The notes below the pieces were generated by a model. It had not been told where the DNA came from. It ran no database searches and saw only the letters and a list, made by a program, of their open reading frames with translations. A stretch of 64,000 bases of DNA from Chloroflexota bacterium (GTDB lineage: Bacteria; Chloroflexota; Anaerolineae; JAAYZQ01), in NCBI GenBank assembly GCA_018606645.1, contig JAGVRI010000010.1, positions 62,001 to 126,000 of the forward strand, written 5' to 3'. Made by a program: the position numbers and the translations under genes. Below are positions 57,081 to 64,000 of this stretch, piece after piece; position 1 is the first letter of the stretch, and each line of letters opens with the position of its first letter.

Positions 57081-57931
57081 GAGGCTGGAAGGGAGGACCG
57101 TCCGGCCTCACGTCATGGAGGGGGTTGAGACGTCTCTCCCGAATCGGGTTGGTGGCGGGAGGGGTAGCCCTGGCTGCTCTGCTGGGGATCGGGGCCTGGC
57201 TGTGGTCGCGCCAGTTATCGGGAATGCCCGATCCGACGTGGGAACGGATCGTGAGGACCGGCATGTTGCCGGTGTGCACCGATCCCAGTTGGCCCCCTTT
57301 CGAATATGTGAACGAGGATACCGGCCAGATCGAGGGGTACGATATCGAGCTGGCCCGCTTGATAGCCGGACGGATCGCACCGGCCATCAGCGTCCAGATC
57401 GTGCCGGTGGGATTCGATGGTCTGTATGACGCCCTGGCAACCGGCCGGTGCGATATGGTCCTGTCTGCGTTGCCGTACGATCCGACGCGCACCAAAGATG
57501 TGGCCTTTTCGATCGCCTATTTCAATGCCGGACTCGTGCTGGCCGTGAATGAAGATCAAGCCTCCATCCAGAAGCTAGCCGATCTAAAGGACCGGGTGGT
57601 GGGCGTCGAATGGGGCTTTGTGCCAGAGGGCGACGGCCGTCAGCGGGCTTTTCTTCGGAGCCTGACGGTACGTCGCTATGACACGACCGAAGATGCTCTG
57701 CGCGCCCTCCAGGCCGGGGAAGTGGAGGCGGTGCTGGTCGATCGCATCGCCGCACTGACCTATCAGCGCGACCATGCGGGGGTGCGCCTCGTGGGTGAGC
57801 CCATCCACGATCTCAATTATGTCATCGCCGTGCGCCGCGATAGTTTCCGCCTGCTGCAGGCGATCGATCATGCCTTGCTGACCATGCGGGAGGATGGCAC
57901 GCTCAAGGCACTGGAGGAAAAGTGGTTCTGA
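57077..57931 (+). CDS. Membrane-anchored amino-acid-type binding protein (solute-binding family 3)
   Basis: A 284-aa protein with one N-terminal membrane helix (LVAGGVALAALLGIGAWLWS) and no lipobox Cys. The binding domain has PVCTDPSWPPFEYVNEDTGQ, GYDIELARLIAGRIA, CDMVLSALPYDPTRTKDVAF (ligand carboxylate-binding region) and the C-terminal LLTMREDGTLKALEEKWF. No permease or ATPase follows, so it may serve a distant importer or act as a sensor. It is coupled to the glycosidase gene (ATGA). Its last 64 bases overlap, tail to tail, the 3' end of the LysR gene. Confidence 0.88.
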   Translation: MRGWKGGPSGLTSWRGLRRLSRIGLVAGGVALAALLGIGAWLWSRQLSGMPDPTWERIVRTGMLPVCTDPSWPPFEYVNEDTGQIEGYDIELARLIAGRIAPAISVQIVPVGFDGLYDALATGRCDMVLSALPYDPTRTKDVAFSIAYFNAGLVLAVNEDQASIQKLADLKDRVVGVEWGFVPEGDGRQRAFLRSLTVRRYDTTEDALRALQAGEVEAVLVDRIAALTYQRDHAGVRLVGEPIHDLNYVIAVRRDSFRLLQAIDHALLTMREDGTLKALEEKWF

Positions 57932-58821
57932 GCGTAGGCGCGGGCAAATTCCAAAAAGTGAGAGACGAGGGGGTCGCCGGCTCGCGAGGAAAGATAGGCC
58001 AGATACAGATGGCGGGAAAGGTCCACCCCGATCAACCGTGCACAGGCGAGCCGGCCAGCCGCCTGCGCCTGGGCACAGGCCCGCGCCGAGACAAAGCCCA
58101 GGCCCAATCCCTGCTCGACCGCTCGCAGCACGGCCTGGGTGCTGCCCATGGTCAAGACGACATCCTCTTCCGACAGGCTCATCCCGACTCCTTCCAGCGC
58201 CTTGTCCACACTCTGTTGCGTCCCTGAGCCCTTTTCACGCAGGATCAGAGGCTGGCCCTGAAGCTCCTCCACTCGCACTTCTGGCCGCTCAGCAAACGGA
58301 TGGTCCAACGGCACGGCTAGTACGATCTCGTCGCTGGCCAAAGGTTCCAACCGCAGGCCAGGTCGCTGGATCGCCGAACCGATCACCCCCACGTCTATTT
58401 CTTCGGCCAGCACTTGGTCTACCACCTCGGCGGTGTCCGTCACGGTCATCTGGACATGAACCTGCGGATACTCTCGCCGAAATGCCCCCAGGATACCGGG
58501 CAGCACATATTCGCCGGGGATGGTGCTGGCGGCCAAGGTCAGGACGCCTGGCCCGACCGCTTTGAGTTCGGCCAATTCTCGCTCAAGAATCTCAAGACGG
58601 GCCAGAGTTTCACGGGCAAAGGCCAGAACCCGCCCTCCTGCTGGCGTGAGGGCGATCTGGCGTCTGGGGCCCCGTACCAGCAGGCTCAGCCCCAATTCCA
58701 ATTCCAGTCGTTGGAGTTGTTTGGTGACGGCCGGCTGGCTGACGCGCATCGCCCGCGCCGCCGAGGAGAGGCTACCGTGCTCCGCAATCGCCACCAACGT
58801 ACGGAGGTAATCCAGGTTCAT
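57868..58821 (-). CDS. LysR-family transcriptional regulator
   Basis: LysR regulator of 317 aa. The start MNLDYLRTLVAIAEHGSLSS at 58821 follows GGAGG; the track extends upstream through the promoter. The helix-turn-helix is SSAARAMRVSQPAVTKQLQR, then LGLSLLVRGPRRQIALTPAG. The effector domain has GVLTLAASTIPGEYVLPGIL, VTDTAEVVDQVLAEEIDVGV, LILREKGSGTQQSVDKALEG and VEQGLGLGFVSARACAQA, resembling CysL/CbbR-like and selenium-metabolism-associated members. The ligand is unknown. Its targets are not evident; the divergent plsX operon is one candidate, since the promoters face away from each other across about 200 bases. Confidence 0.93.
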   Translation of the reverse strand: MNLDYLRTLVAIAEHGSLSSAARAMRVSQPAVTKQLQRLELELGLSLLVRGPRRQIALTPAGGRVLAFARETLARLEILERELAELKAVGPGVLTLAASTIPGEYVLPGILGAFRREYPQVHVQMTVTDTAEVVDQVLAEEIDVGVIGSAIQRPGLRLEPLASDEIVLAVPLDHPFAERPEVRVEELQGQPLILREKGSGTQQSVDKALEGVGMSLSEEDVVLTMGSTQAVLRAVEQGLGLGFVSARACAQAQAAGRLACARLIGVDLSRHLYLAYLSSRAGDPLVSHFLEFARAYAQNHFSSSALSVPSSRMVSKA

Positions 58822-58885
58822 GGGTATCAGACCTCCCGCCGAAATGGATTCCGCTGTCTTGTGGATTCCATAACGTCCGATTATG

Positions 58886-58914
58886 ATTATACTGCATTTC
58901 TGAACGAACCGCAA
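58886..58914 (-). promoter_or_regulatory. Sigma-70 promoter of the lysR gene
   Basis: On the minus strand TTGCGG (58914-58909) and TATAAT (58891-58886) are 17 bases apart. The leader to the ATG is about 58 bases. The -35 box touches the end of the neighbouring repeat element. Confidence 0.7.
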
Positions 58915-58916
58915 TT

Positions 58917-59063
58917 GGTCTGCGCCAACCCGAAGGGCCAAGTCCAGCGCCCAGCAGGAGTGGAGGCTTCAGCCGGAACGGAATCATCTGGAATCCAGCG
59001 AAAGCTTCCACTCCTGGGCCGATCCGCAAAGCCGCAGCGGAGGTGTGAACCTACGTTGCAACC
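58917..59063 (+). repeat. Dispersed inverted-repeat element, family 1 (copy B)
   Basis: Core GTGGAGGCTTCAGCCGGAAC, GGAATCATCTGGAATCCAGC and GAAAGCTTCCAC is nearly identical to copy D. GTGGAGGCTT and AAGCTTCCAC pair with one G-U. It separates the lysR and plsX promoters; the rest of the 421-base gap holds only those promoters and the plsX leader. Confidence 0.75.
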
Positions 59064-59092
59064 GGTACCCAACCCGGCGCGGAACGGCCAAT

Positions 59093-59121
59093 TTGCGCTC
59101 CCGGCAGTCTTGAGGTAAACT
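59093..59121 (+). promoter_or_regulatory. Possible promoter of the plsX-fabF operon
   Basis: TTGCGC (59093-59098) and TAAACT (59116-59121) are 17 bases apart, each two mismatches from consensus. A leader of about 115 bases follows, ending in AGGAGGGAAAGGGAG before the plsX ATG. Confidence 0.5.
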
Positions 59122-59242
59122 GCTATGTCATGCAGCCGAAGCAAAGGACGATATGCCAGGTTCCTGGGCCAGGAATCAGGCTCGCCCAACGTTTGGCTCC
59201 CGATGGGGCGCGGATGGTTGGTCAACCAGGAGGGAAAGGGAG

Positions 59243-60241
59243 ATGAAGATCGTGGTGGATGCGATGGGGGGCGACCGGGCCCCGGCTGTGGTCGTAGACG
59301 GGGCAGTGCAGGCCGCCCGTGACTTGGGTCTGGAGATTGTCCTGGTCGGGCAGCGGGATGCCGTGCAGGCCGAACTGGATCGGCACGACACCGCCGGCTT
59401 GCCGCTGACTCTGGTCCACGCCAGCGAGGTGATCGAGATGCACGAGCATCCGGCAGCGGCGGTCAAGGCCAAAAAAGACTCCTCGATGGTGGTGGGCATG
59501 GACCTGATCAAACAGCATGAAGCCGATGCCTTTTTCACCGCCGGCAATTCGGGAGGCGCCCTGGCAGCCGCCCTGTTCCGTCTGGGCCGCATCCGGGGCA
59601 TTCAGCGGCCGGCGCTGTCCACCGTTTTCCCCAGCCAGACCCCTCACGGTCATTGCTTTCTCCTGGACATCGGCGCCAACACCGACTGTAAACCCGAGTA
59701 TCTGCTCCAGTTTGCCCTGATGGGGTCGGTATATACCGAGCGGGTGTTGGGCGTCCCCAATCCGCGGGTCGCTATCCTCTCGAACGGGGAAGAGGAGGGG
59801 AAGGGGAATCAACTGGTGCAGGACACGGTGCCGCTGCTGAAAGCAAGCACCCTGAACTTTGTCGGAAACGCTGAAGGGAAAGACATCCCCTGGGGCCTGG
59901 CCGATGTGATTGTGACCGATGGCTTTACCGGCAATGTGGTGATCAAGCTGGCCGAGGGAGTTTCCAAGTTCCTGATCGATGTACTCAAGCAAGAGATCAC
60001 CAGCCGGACCCTGTCCAAGGTCGGGGCACTGCTGGCCAGGCCCGCGTTTGATGAGATCAAACGCCGTCTGGATTATCGAGAGTACGGCGGCGCGCCGCTG
60101 CTGGGGGTGGATGGGGTCGTCATTGTCGGGCATGGCCGCTCGGATGCCCTGGCTATCCGCAACGGCATTCGCGTGGCCGCCAAGACGGCAGAGAACCAGG
60201 TGCTGGAAGCCATCAAGTCCGGCCTGGCCGACTATATATAG
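59243..60241 (+). CDS. plsX: PlsX phosphate acyltransferase
   Basis: Converts acyl-ACP and phosphate to acyl-phosphate, the donor used by PlsY (332 aa, normal). Markers are MKIVVDAMGGDRAPAVVVDG, HPAAAVKAKKDSSMVVGMDL, ADAFFTAGNSGGALAAALFR, LLDIGANTDCKPEYLLQFAL, VAILSNGEEEGKGNQLVQDT and VTDGFTGNVVIKLAEGVSKF. The start is the ATG at 59243 with an AGGAGG-rich leader. It leads an operon with fabF and a two-TM protein. PlsY lies in the facing operon near 55 kb. Confidence 0.97.
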   Translation: MKIVVDAMGGDRAPAVVVDGAVQAARDLGLEIVLVGQRDAVQAELDRHDTAGLPLTLVHASEVIEMHEHPAAAVKAKKDSSMVVGMDLIKQHEADAFFTAGNSGGALAAALFRLGRIRGIQRPALSTVFPSQTPHGHCFLLDIGANTDCKPEYLLQFALMGSVYTERVLGVPNPRVAILSNGEEEGKGNQLVQDTVPLLKASTLNFVGNAEGKDIPWGLADVIVTDGFTGNVVIKLAEGVSKFLIDVLKQEITSRTLSKVGALLARPAFDEIKRRLDYREYGGAPLLGVDGVVIVGHGRSDALAIRNGIRVAAKTAENQVLEAIKSGLADYI

Positions 60242-60256
60242 GATCAGGAAGAGGTC

Positions 60257-61513
60257 ATGCGCGCGAGAGAGATCGAAACACGGGTGGTCATCACCGGAAT
60301 GGGAGCCCTGACCCCCCTGGGTCTTTCTGTCGAGGAGACCTGGACCGGGCTGGTGGAGGGCCGATCCGGGATCACCCCCATTACCCAGTTCGACGCCAGC
60401 CACCTGCCCATCCGCATCGCCGGAGAGGTCAAGGGCTTTGACCCGGTCGCGTACATGGACATGAAAGAGGCGCGGCGCATGGCCCGCTGTTCCCAACTGG
60501 CCGTGGCGGCAGCCGTCCAGGCCATGGCCGACGCCGGCCTGGGCGACCGGGTTCCCGATTCGGAGCGAGCTGGAGTGGTGATCGGCACCGGAGTGGGCGG
60601 TCTGGAGGCCGCCCTCGAGGCATGGGATACCTACCGGAAGCAGGGGCTGCGGCGGGTCAATCCCTTCTCGGTGATGGCGTCCTTGTGTAATATGCCGGCG
60701 CACTATGTCAGCCTGCGCTTTCAGTGCCAGGGGTACAATTCCACGGTGGTCACCGCCTGCGCCGCCGGCACTCAGGCCATCGGCGAAGCGACCGAGGCAA
60801 TCCGACGAGGCGACGCCGACCTGATGCTGGCCGGAGGGGTCGAAGGGCTGATCCACGAGGTCATGATCGGAGGCTTTACGGTGATGCGCGTGCTGGCCTC
60901 CGACAACGACCATCCGCAGCAGGCATGCAAACCGTTTGATGCCCGCCGCGATGGCTTTGTCGCCGCCGAGGGTGCCGCGATCCTGGTCCTGGAGCGTCTG
61001 GACAAGGCGCTGGACCGGGGTGCGCGGATCTATGCCGAGGTGCTGGGTCACGCCGCCAACACCGATGCCTTCCACGCAGCCATCCCCGATCCAGAAGGAG
61101 CCGGCGCCATCCGGGTCATGCGTTGGGCGTTGCAGGATGCCGGCGTGGCCCCGACCGAGATCGATTACATCAACGCGCACGGTCCGGGGACGCAAGTGGG
61201 TGATCGGGTCGAAACCAAGGCCATCAAAGCCCTGTTCGGTGAATATGCCTATCGCCTGCCGATCAGCTCGACCAAGTCGATGGTCGGTCACGCTCTGGGC
61301 GGCGGGGGCGCCATTGAGGCAGTGGCTTGCGTCAAGACCATTACCGACGGCGTGATCCATCCCACCATTAACTACGAGGTGCCCGATCCTGACTGCGACC
61401 TGGACTATGTGCCGAATCAGGCCCGCAGGAGCGATGTGCGAGTGACCCTGTCCAACTCGTTCGGATTGGGGGGGCAAAACGCCTGCCTGGTGCTGGGGCG
61501 GTTTGAGGAGTAG
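60257..61513 (+). CDS. fabF: 3-oxoacyl-ACP synthase II (FabF)
   Basis: Condensing enzyme of fatty-acid elongation (418 aa). The catalytic triad is complete: Cys in VVTACAAGTQAIGEATEAIR, His in INAHGPGTQVGDRVETKAIK, and His in STKSMVGHALGGGGAIEAVA. The first His motif carries a Pro where most FabF proteins have Thr/Ser (NAHGTST). The N-terminus VVITGMGALTPLGLSVEETW is standard. It starts 15 bases after plsX, so acyl-ACP elongation and acyl-phosphate formation are expressed together. No fabH, fabD, fabG or acpP is in the window. Confidence 0.96.
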   Translation: MRAREIETRVVITGMGALTPLGLSVEETWTGLVEGRSGITPITQFDASHLPIRIAGEVKGFDPVAYMDMKEARRMARCSQLAVAAAVQAMADAGLGDRVPDSERAGVVIGTGVGGLEAALEAWDTYRKQGLRRVNPFSVMASLCNMPAHYVSLRFQCQGYNSTVVTACAAGTQAIGEATEAIRRGDADLMLAGGVEGLIHEVMIGGFTVMRVLASDNDHPQQACKPFDARRDGFVAAEGAAILVLERLDKALDRGARIYAEVLGHAANTDAFHAAIPDPEGAGAIRVMRWALQDAGVAPTEIDYINAHGPGTQVGDRVETKAIKALFGEYAYRLPISSTKSMVGHALGGGGAIEAVACVKTITDGVIHPTINYEVPDPDCDLDYVPNQARRSDVRVTLSNSFGLGGQNACLVLGRFEE

Positions 61514-61524
61514 CGAGGTACGGA

Positions 61525-62232
61525 ATGCAGAACCTGGTGAACACGGACAAGGTTGCCAGCGGAGCGCGCCTGGGCAAGATCGGTACCTTTGCCGGGTTAG
61601 GGTTCCTGGTGGCAGGACTGGTTATCTCTCTCGCCTTGAAAGAGTCGCCTCTGTTGTGGCTGTCATTTGTCTGCCTGCTAGCCGGGATCCTGGTCTCAAG
61701 CATCGGCACGGCGAATCTGAACCGCTGGGTGCGACAACCCCGTGCTGACCAGGCCCTGGCGCAGGGGCTAAAGGGCTTTGACGACCGCTACCGGCTCTAC
61801 AACTATCTGCTTCCCGCGCCCCACGTCCTGTTGAGTCCGGTCGGTCTGTACGTTCTGACGGCATTGGGGACGGAGGGAGTGATCCGGTACGACGGGACGC
61901 GGTTCCGCCGTGACTTTAGCCTGGGGCGCCTGTTTCGGTTCATGACCGATGAGCAACTGGGACGCCCCTTTGCCGAGGCCGATGTTCAAGTCCAGGCCCT
62001 GCAAAAGTTCCTGGACACCCATGACCTGGGTCAGGACGTTCAAATACAGAACATCCTGGTCTTTTACCACCCAGGCGCCCAGCTCATCGTCTCGGATCCA
62101 CCACGGCCGATTGTGGACCCCAAAGGACTCAAGAAGGCCATTCGCCGGCAACCGGGAGACAAGCTCTCCGCCAGCGTCTATCAGAGACTCCAGGAGCTGT
62201 TTGACGGAGCGGCGGGCCAGTTCGCCACGTGA
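61525..62232 (+). CDS. Unknown protein with two transmembrane helices
   Basis: A 235-aa protein I do not recognise with confidence. A short N-terminal part (ASGARLGKIGTFAG) is followed by two helices, FLVAGLVISLALKESPLLWL and SFVCLLAGILVSSIGTANLN, then a soluble domain of about 165 residues with YRLYNYLLPAPHVLLSPVGL and VIRYDGTRFRRDFSLGRLFR, QIQNILVFYHPGAQLIV. The soluble part recalls a degenerate NERD-like nuclease fold (a 'vdhvllsp.Gvyvle' strand), but catalytic residues are not evident. It follows fabF by 11 bases and is the last gene of the plsX-fabF operon, so a membrane-lipid-linked role is possible. Confidence 0.7.
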   Translation: MQNLVNTDKVASGARLGKIGTFAGLGFLVAGLVISLALKESPLLWLSFVCLLAGILVSSIGTANLNRWVRQPRADQALAQGLKGFDDRYRLYNYLLPAPHVLLSPVGLYVLTALGTEGVIRYDGTRFRRDFSLGRLFRFMTDEQLGRPFAEADVQVQALQKFLDTHDLGQDVQIQNILVFYHPGAQLIVSDPPRPIVDPKGLKKAIRRQPGDKLSASVYQRLQELFDGAAGQFAT

Positions 62233-62253
62233 GCGTGTGCCCCGCCCCGGCAG

Positions 62254-62388
62254 GGCGGTTGCCAAGTCCGGCACCCAGCGGGAGGGGAGGCTTCAGCCGG
62301 AGCGGAACCACGCAGACCCCAGCTCAAGCTTCCACTCCTGGCTGTTCCGTCAAGCCGCAACAGCTTGTCAACCTACGGTGCAACCGCC
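62254..62388 (+). repeat. Dispersed inverted-repeat element, family 1 (copy C)
   Basis: The outer arms GGCGGTTGC (62254-62262) and GCAACCGCC (62380-62388) pair exactly; the core GGGGAGGCTTCAGCCGGAGC, CCCAGCTCAAGCTTCCAC matches the other copies. It fills the gap between two convergent genes and could serve as a terminator in either direction. Confidence 0.75.
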
Positions 62389-62401
62389 GTACCCGGCCCG
62401 G

Positions 62402-63787
62402 CTAGTGCCCGGGAAGCATCTTTCCGGGGTTCAGGATGTTCTTGGGATCCAGCGCGCGCTTGATCTGGCGCTGGATCTGAACGGAGTTGGTCCCCAGCGC
62501 CAGTTCCATAAAGTCCCGCTTCAGGGTCCCGATCCCGTGTTCACCGGAGAGCGTCCCGCCCATTTCCACGGCGGCGGCAAAGGTATCCCGCACTGCCTGT
62601 TCCACCCGCGACCATTGCGCCGCGTCCCGCCGGTCAAACAGAATCGTGGGATGCAGGTTCCCATCGCCGGCATGGCCAAAGACGACCATCGGGAGATCGT
62701 ACTGGCGGCCGATCTCCTTGACCCGTTGGACCATCCTGGGGATCTCGCTGCGCGGCACCGAGACATCCTCCAGGAGCTGGTTGGGCGCCCGGCGTGCCAG
62801 GGAGGGCAACAGGGACCGCCGTGCGCGCCACAATTCGGCTCGCTCCCGCTCATCACCGGCGATCCGCACCTCGGAGGCGCCCGATTGACGGCAGACGTCC
62901 GCAATCGTGTCCATCTCGCGGAGCACCGAGGCCTCATCGTTGCCGTCCGCTTCGAGGAGAAGAAGCGCCTCCTTGTCCAGTGGCAACCCCAGGTGCATGG
63001 CTTCCTCAATACAGGCCACCGCCGTTTCGTCCATTAGTTCCAAGGTAGCGGGAATGACACCGGCCATCAACACCCGGTTGACCGCCCGGCTGGCGTCATC
63101 CAGACGGGGGAATACGGCCAGCGCCGTGCGCACATGTTGGGGTTTGGGGATGAGCCGGACCAGCACCTCGGTAATCACCCCCAGCGTGCCCTCGGAGCCG
63201 ATAAAGAGCTGGAGCAACTGATAACCGGTGACGTTCTTGATCGCTTTCCCCCCCATACGGAGCGCCCGGCCGTCCGCCAGGACGACCGTCAAACCCATCA
63301 CGTAATCGGCGGTCACCCCATATTTCAGGCAGCGGGGGCCGCCGGCGTTGCAGGCGACATTTCCTCCCAACGTGGAATGTTTGATGCTCCCTGGATCGGG
63401 GGGATAGAACAGCCCCACCGACTCTACCTCCTCGGCAAAGGCGGCGGTGATCACCCCTGCCTCGGCGCTGGCGGTCATGTTCTCCCGATCGATCTCCAGG
63501 ATCCGATTCATCCGCGTCAGGCTGAGGGCGATCCCTCCCCCAAATGGCACACTCCCGGCGGCCAATCCACTGCCCATCCCCTGGGGTACCACCGGGATCC
63601 CCTCTCGATAGGCGATCTGCAGGACCCGGCTGACCGCCTCGGTGGTCGTCGGCACCACCACCACATCCGGCAACTCCTCGGCAAAGGTGCCATCGAAGGA
63701 ATGACAGATCCGATCCTCCAGCGTGTCCAGCACATTCTCCGGACCGATGGCCTCTCGCAATTCGGCAATGAGAGAGGGGTTGAGCAT
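62402..63787 (-). CDS. GlcD-type FAD-linked oxidase (glycolate/lactate dehydrogenase family)
   Basis: FAD-dependent 2-hydroxyacid dehydrogenase (461 aa). The FAD_binding_4 domain has VVVVPTTTEAVSRVLQIAYR, IPVVPQGMGSGLAAGSVPFG, SVGLFYPPDPGSIKHSTLGG, NVACNAGGPRCLKYGVTADY and GYQLLQLFIGSEGTLGVITE. The C-terminal FAD-oxidase domain ends with MVVFGHAGDGNLHPTILFD, GGTLSGEHGIGTLKRDFM and IKRALDPKNILNPGKMLPGH. The closest named relatives are glycolate oxidase GlcD and D-lactate dehydrogenases. GGGAGG precedes the ATG. The upstream gene, cut by the window edge, looks like its Fe-S partner. Confidence 0.95.
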   Translation of the reverse strand: MLNPSLIAELREAIGPENVLDTLEDRICHSFDGTFAEELPDVVVVPTTTEAVSRVLQIAYREGIPVVPQGMGSGLAAGSVPFGGGIALSLTRMNRILEIDRENMTASAEAGVITAAFAEEVESVGLFYPPDPGSIKHSTLGGNVACNAGGPRCLKYGVTADYVMGLTVVLADGRALRMGGKAIKNVTGYQLLQLFIGSEGTLGVITEVLVRLIPKPQHVRTALAVFPRLDDASRAVNRVLMAGVIPATLELMDETAVACIEEAMHLGLPLDKEALLLLEADGNDEASVLREMDTIADVCRQSGASEVRIAGDERERAELWRARRSLLPSLARRAPNQLLEDVSVPRSEIPRMVQRVKEIGRQYDLPMVVFGHAGDGNLHPTILFDRRDAAQWSRVEQAVRDTFAAAVEMGGTLSGEHGIGTLKRDFMELALGTNSVQIQRQIKRALDPKNILNPGKMLPGH

Positions 63788-63804
63788 CTAGGGTCCTCCC
63801 ATAT

Positions 63805-64000
63805 TCATAGCTTTTGCTCTACGGCCTTCCACACGAGTTCGGTGAGGTCCAGCACCCGCAGGCGGACCTTTTGCCGGCGGACGGCCTGAGCCAGGGTTCG
63901 CTCGCACTGCTGGCACGCCGAGACGATCGTCTGAGCGCCGGTTTCCACCGCCTGCGCCAGCCGTCGGCGTGAGGCGGCCAACACCAGTTCCGGATCGTAC
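63805..64000 (-). CDS. Fe-S (CCG-domain) oxidoreductase subunit, C-terminal end only
   Basis: Translated by hand; the start lies beyond the window. The last 64 residues read YDPELVLAASRRRLAQAVET, GAQTIVSACQQCERTLAQAV, then RVLDLTELVWKAVEQKL and a TGA. The ACQQC motif after a hydrophobic strand is the end of a CCG (cysteine-rich) domain as in GlcF, LldE or HdrB-like subunits. It ends 17 bases before the GlcD-type gene, so the two likely form one membrane-linked 2-hydroxyacid dehydrogenase. Confidence 0.75.
   Translation of the reverse strand, partial: YDPELVLAASRRRLAQAVETGAQTIVSACQQCERTLAQAVRRQKVRLRVLDLTELVWKAVEQKL

Noticed and set aside
59222-61477. 751-aa minus-strand ORF
   Set aside because: It is antisense to the clearly recognisable plsX and fabF genes; His/Gly/Gln-rich composition is typical of shadow frames in GC-rich DNA.

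Overview
The window is a GC-rich stretch of bacterial chromosome, densely packed with same-strand operons. Lipoproteins whose lipobox Cys is followed by Pro/Thr/Ala linkers (CQPTPAPATQPP, CQPTPTAPPAPT), the large families of ABC importers and multi-sensor kinases, and the PlsX/PlsY lipid route point to Chloroflexota, probably an Anaerolineae/Caldilineae/Thermoflexia-like lineage. That assignment is inference from style; there is no rRNA or other marker gene here. I saw no tRNA, rRNA, CRISPR array, insertion sequence or phage gene.

Layout. (1) 1-6768: a minus-strand carbohydrate operon (GH114-type lipoprotein, two sugar permeases, sugar-binding lipoprotein, SIS-domain isomerase/deaminase, amidohydrolase), divergent from a DeoR-family repressor across a region with two near-perfect promoters and a 12-bp inverted repeat. 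I read this as amino-sugar (possibly polygalactosamine) scavenging. (2) 6769-7145: decayed gene remnants. (3) 7146-20227, minus strand: Fe-dependent alcohol dehydrogenase, UbiA prenyltransferase, NAD synthetase, GAF-HisKA_2 kinase, ANTAR response regulator, a leader with a very strong intrinsic terminator, a two-gene glutamate synthase and a transglutaminase-like protein. The ANTAR pair next to a terminator leader suggests antitermination control of nitrogen assimilation. (4) 20228-35137: an MttB-family methyltransferase, its corrinoid protein, a Liv-type ABC importer and a D-2-hydroxyacid dehydrogenase on the plus strand; facing them a PotABCD-type importer and a GntR/FCD regulator; then a glycyl-radical-enzyme activase. 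Palindromes of the TGGTC/GACCA type lie at the predicted +1 of three promoters here, suggesting one GntR regulon for quaternary or poly-amine use.

(5) 35177-52957: a 13-gene minus-strand chemosensory/two-component cluster (CheC, two CheY, CheB, CheR, CheW, CheA, a soluble MCP, REC-kinase, PAS-HEAT protein, two PAS-containing hybrid kinases, REC-CheC fusion). The receptor has no membrane or ligand domain, while three other proteins share an unusual PAS-like domain that may supply the input. (6) 53424-55735: family-2 glycosyltransferase, PlsY with an N-terminal extension, Rieske protein. (7) 55956-58821: a clan GH-A glycosidase-like protein and a membrane-anchored amino-acid-type binding protein, overlapping tail-to-tail with a LysR regulator. 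(8) 59243-64000: PlsX, FabF, a two-TM protein of unknown function, and facing them a GlcD-type FAD oxidase with the end of its Fe-S partner.

Two families of dispersed extragenic repeats punctuate the window: a ~110-147 bp inverted-repeat element (four copies) and a ~155-180 bp element (three copies) lying between operon genes just upstream of start codons. The best leads are the ANTAR/terminator leader of glutamate synthase, the MttB-GntR-activase regulon, and the chemosensory cluster with a shared PAS family, a PAS-HEAT protein and a REC-CheC fusion.
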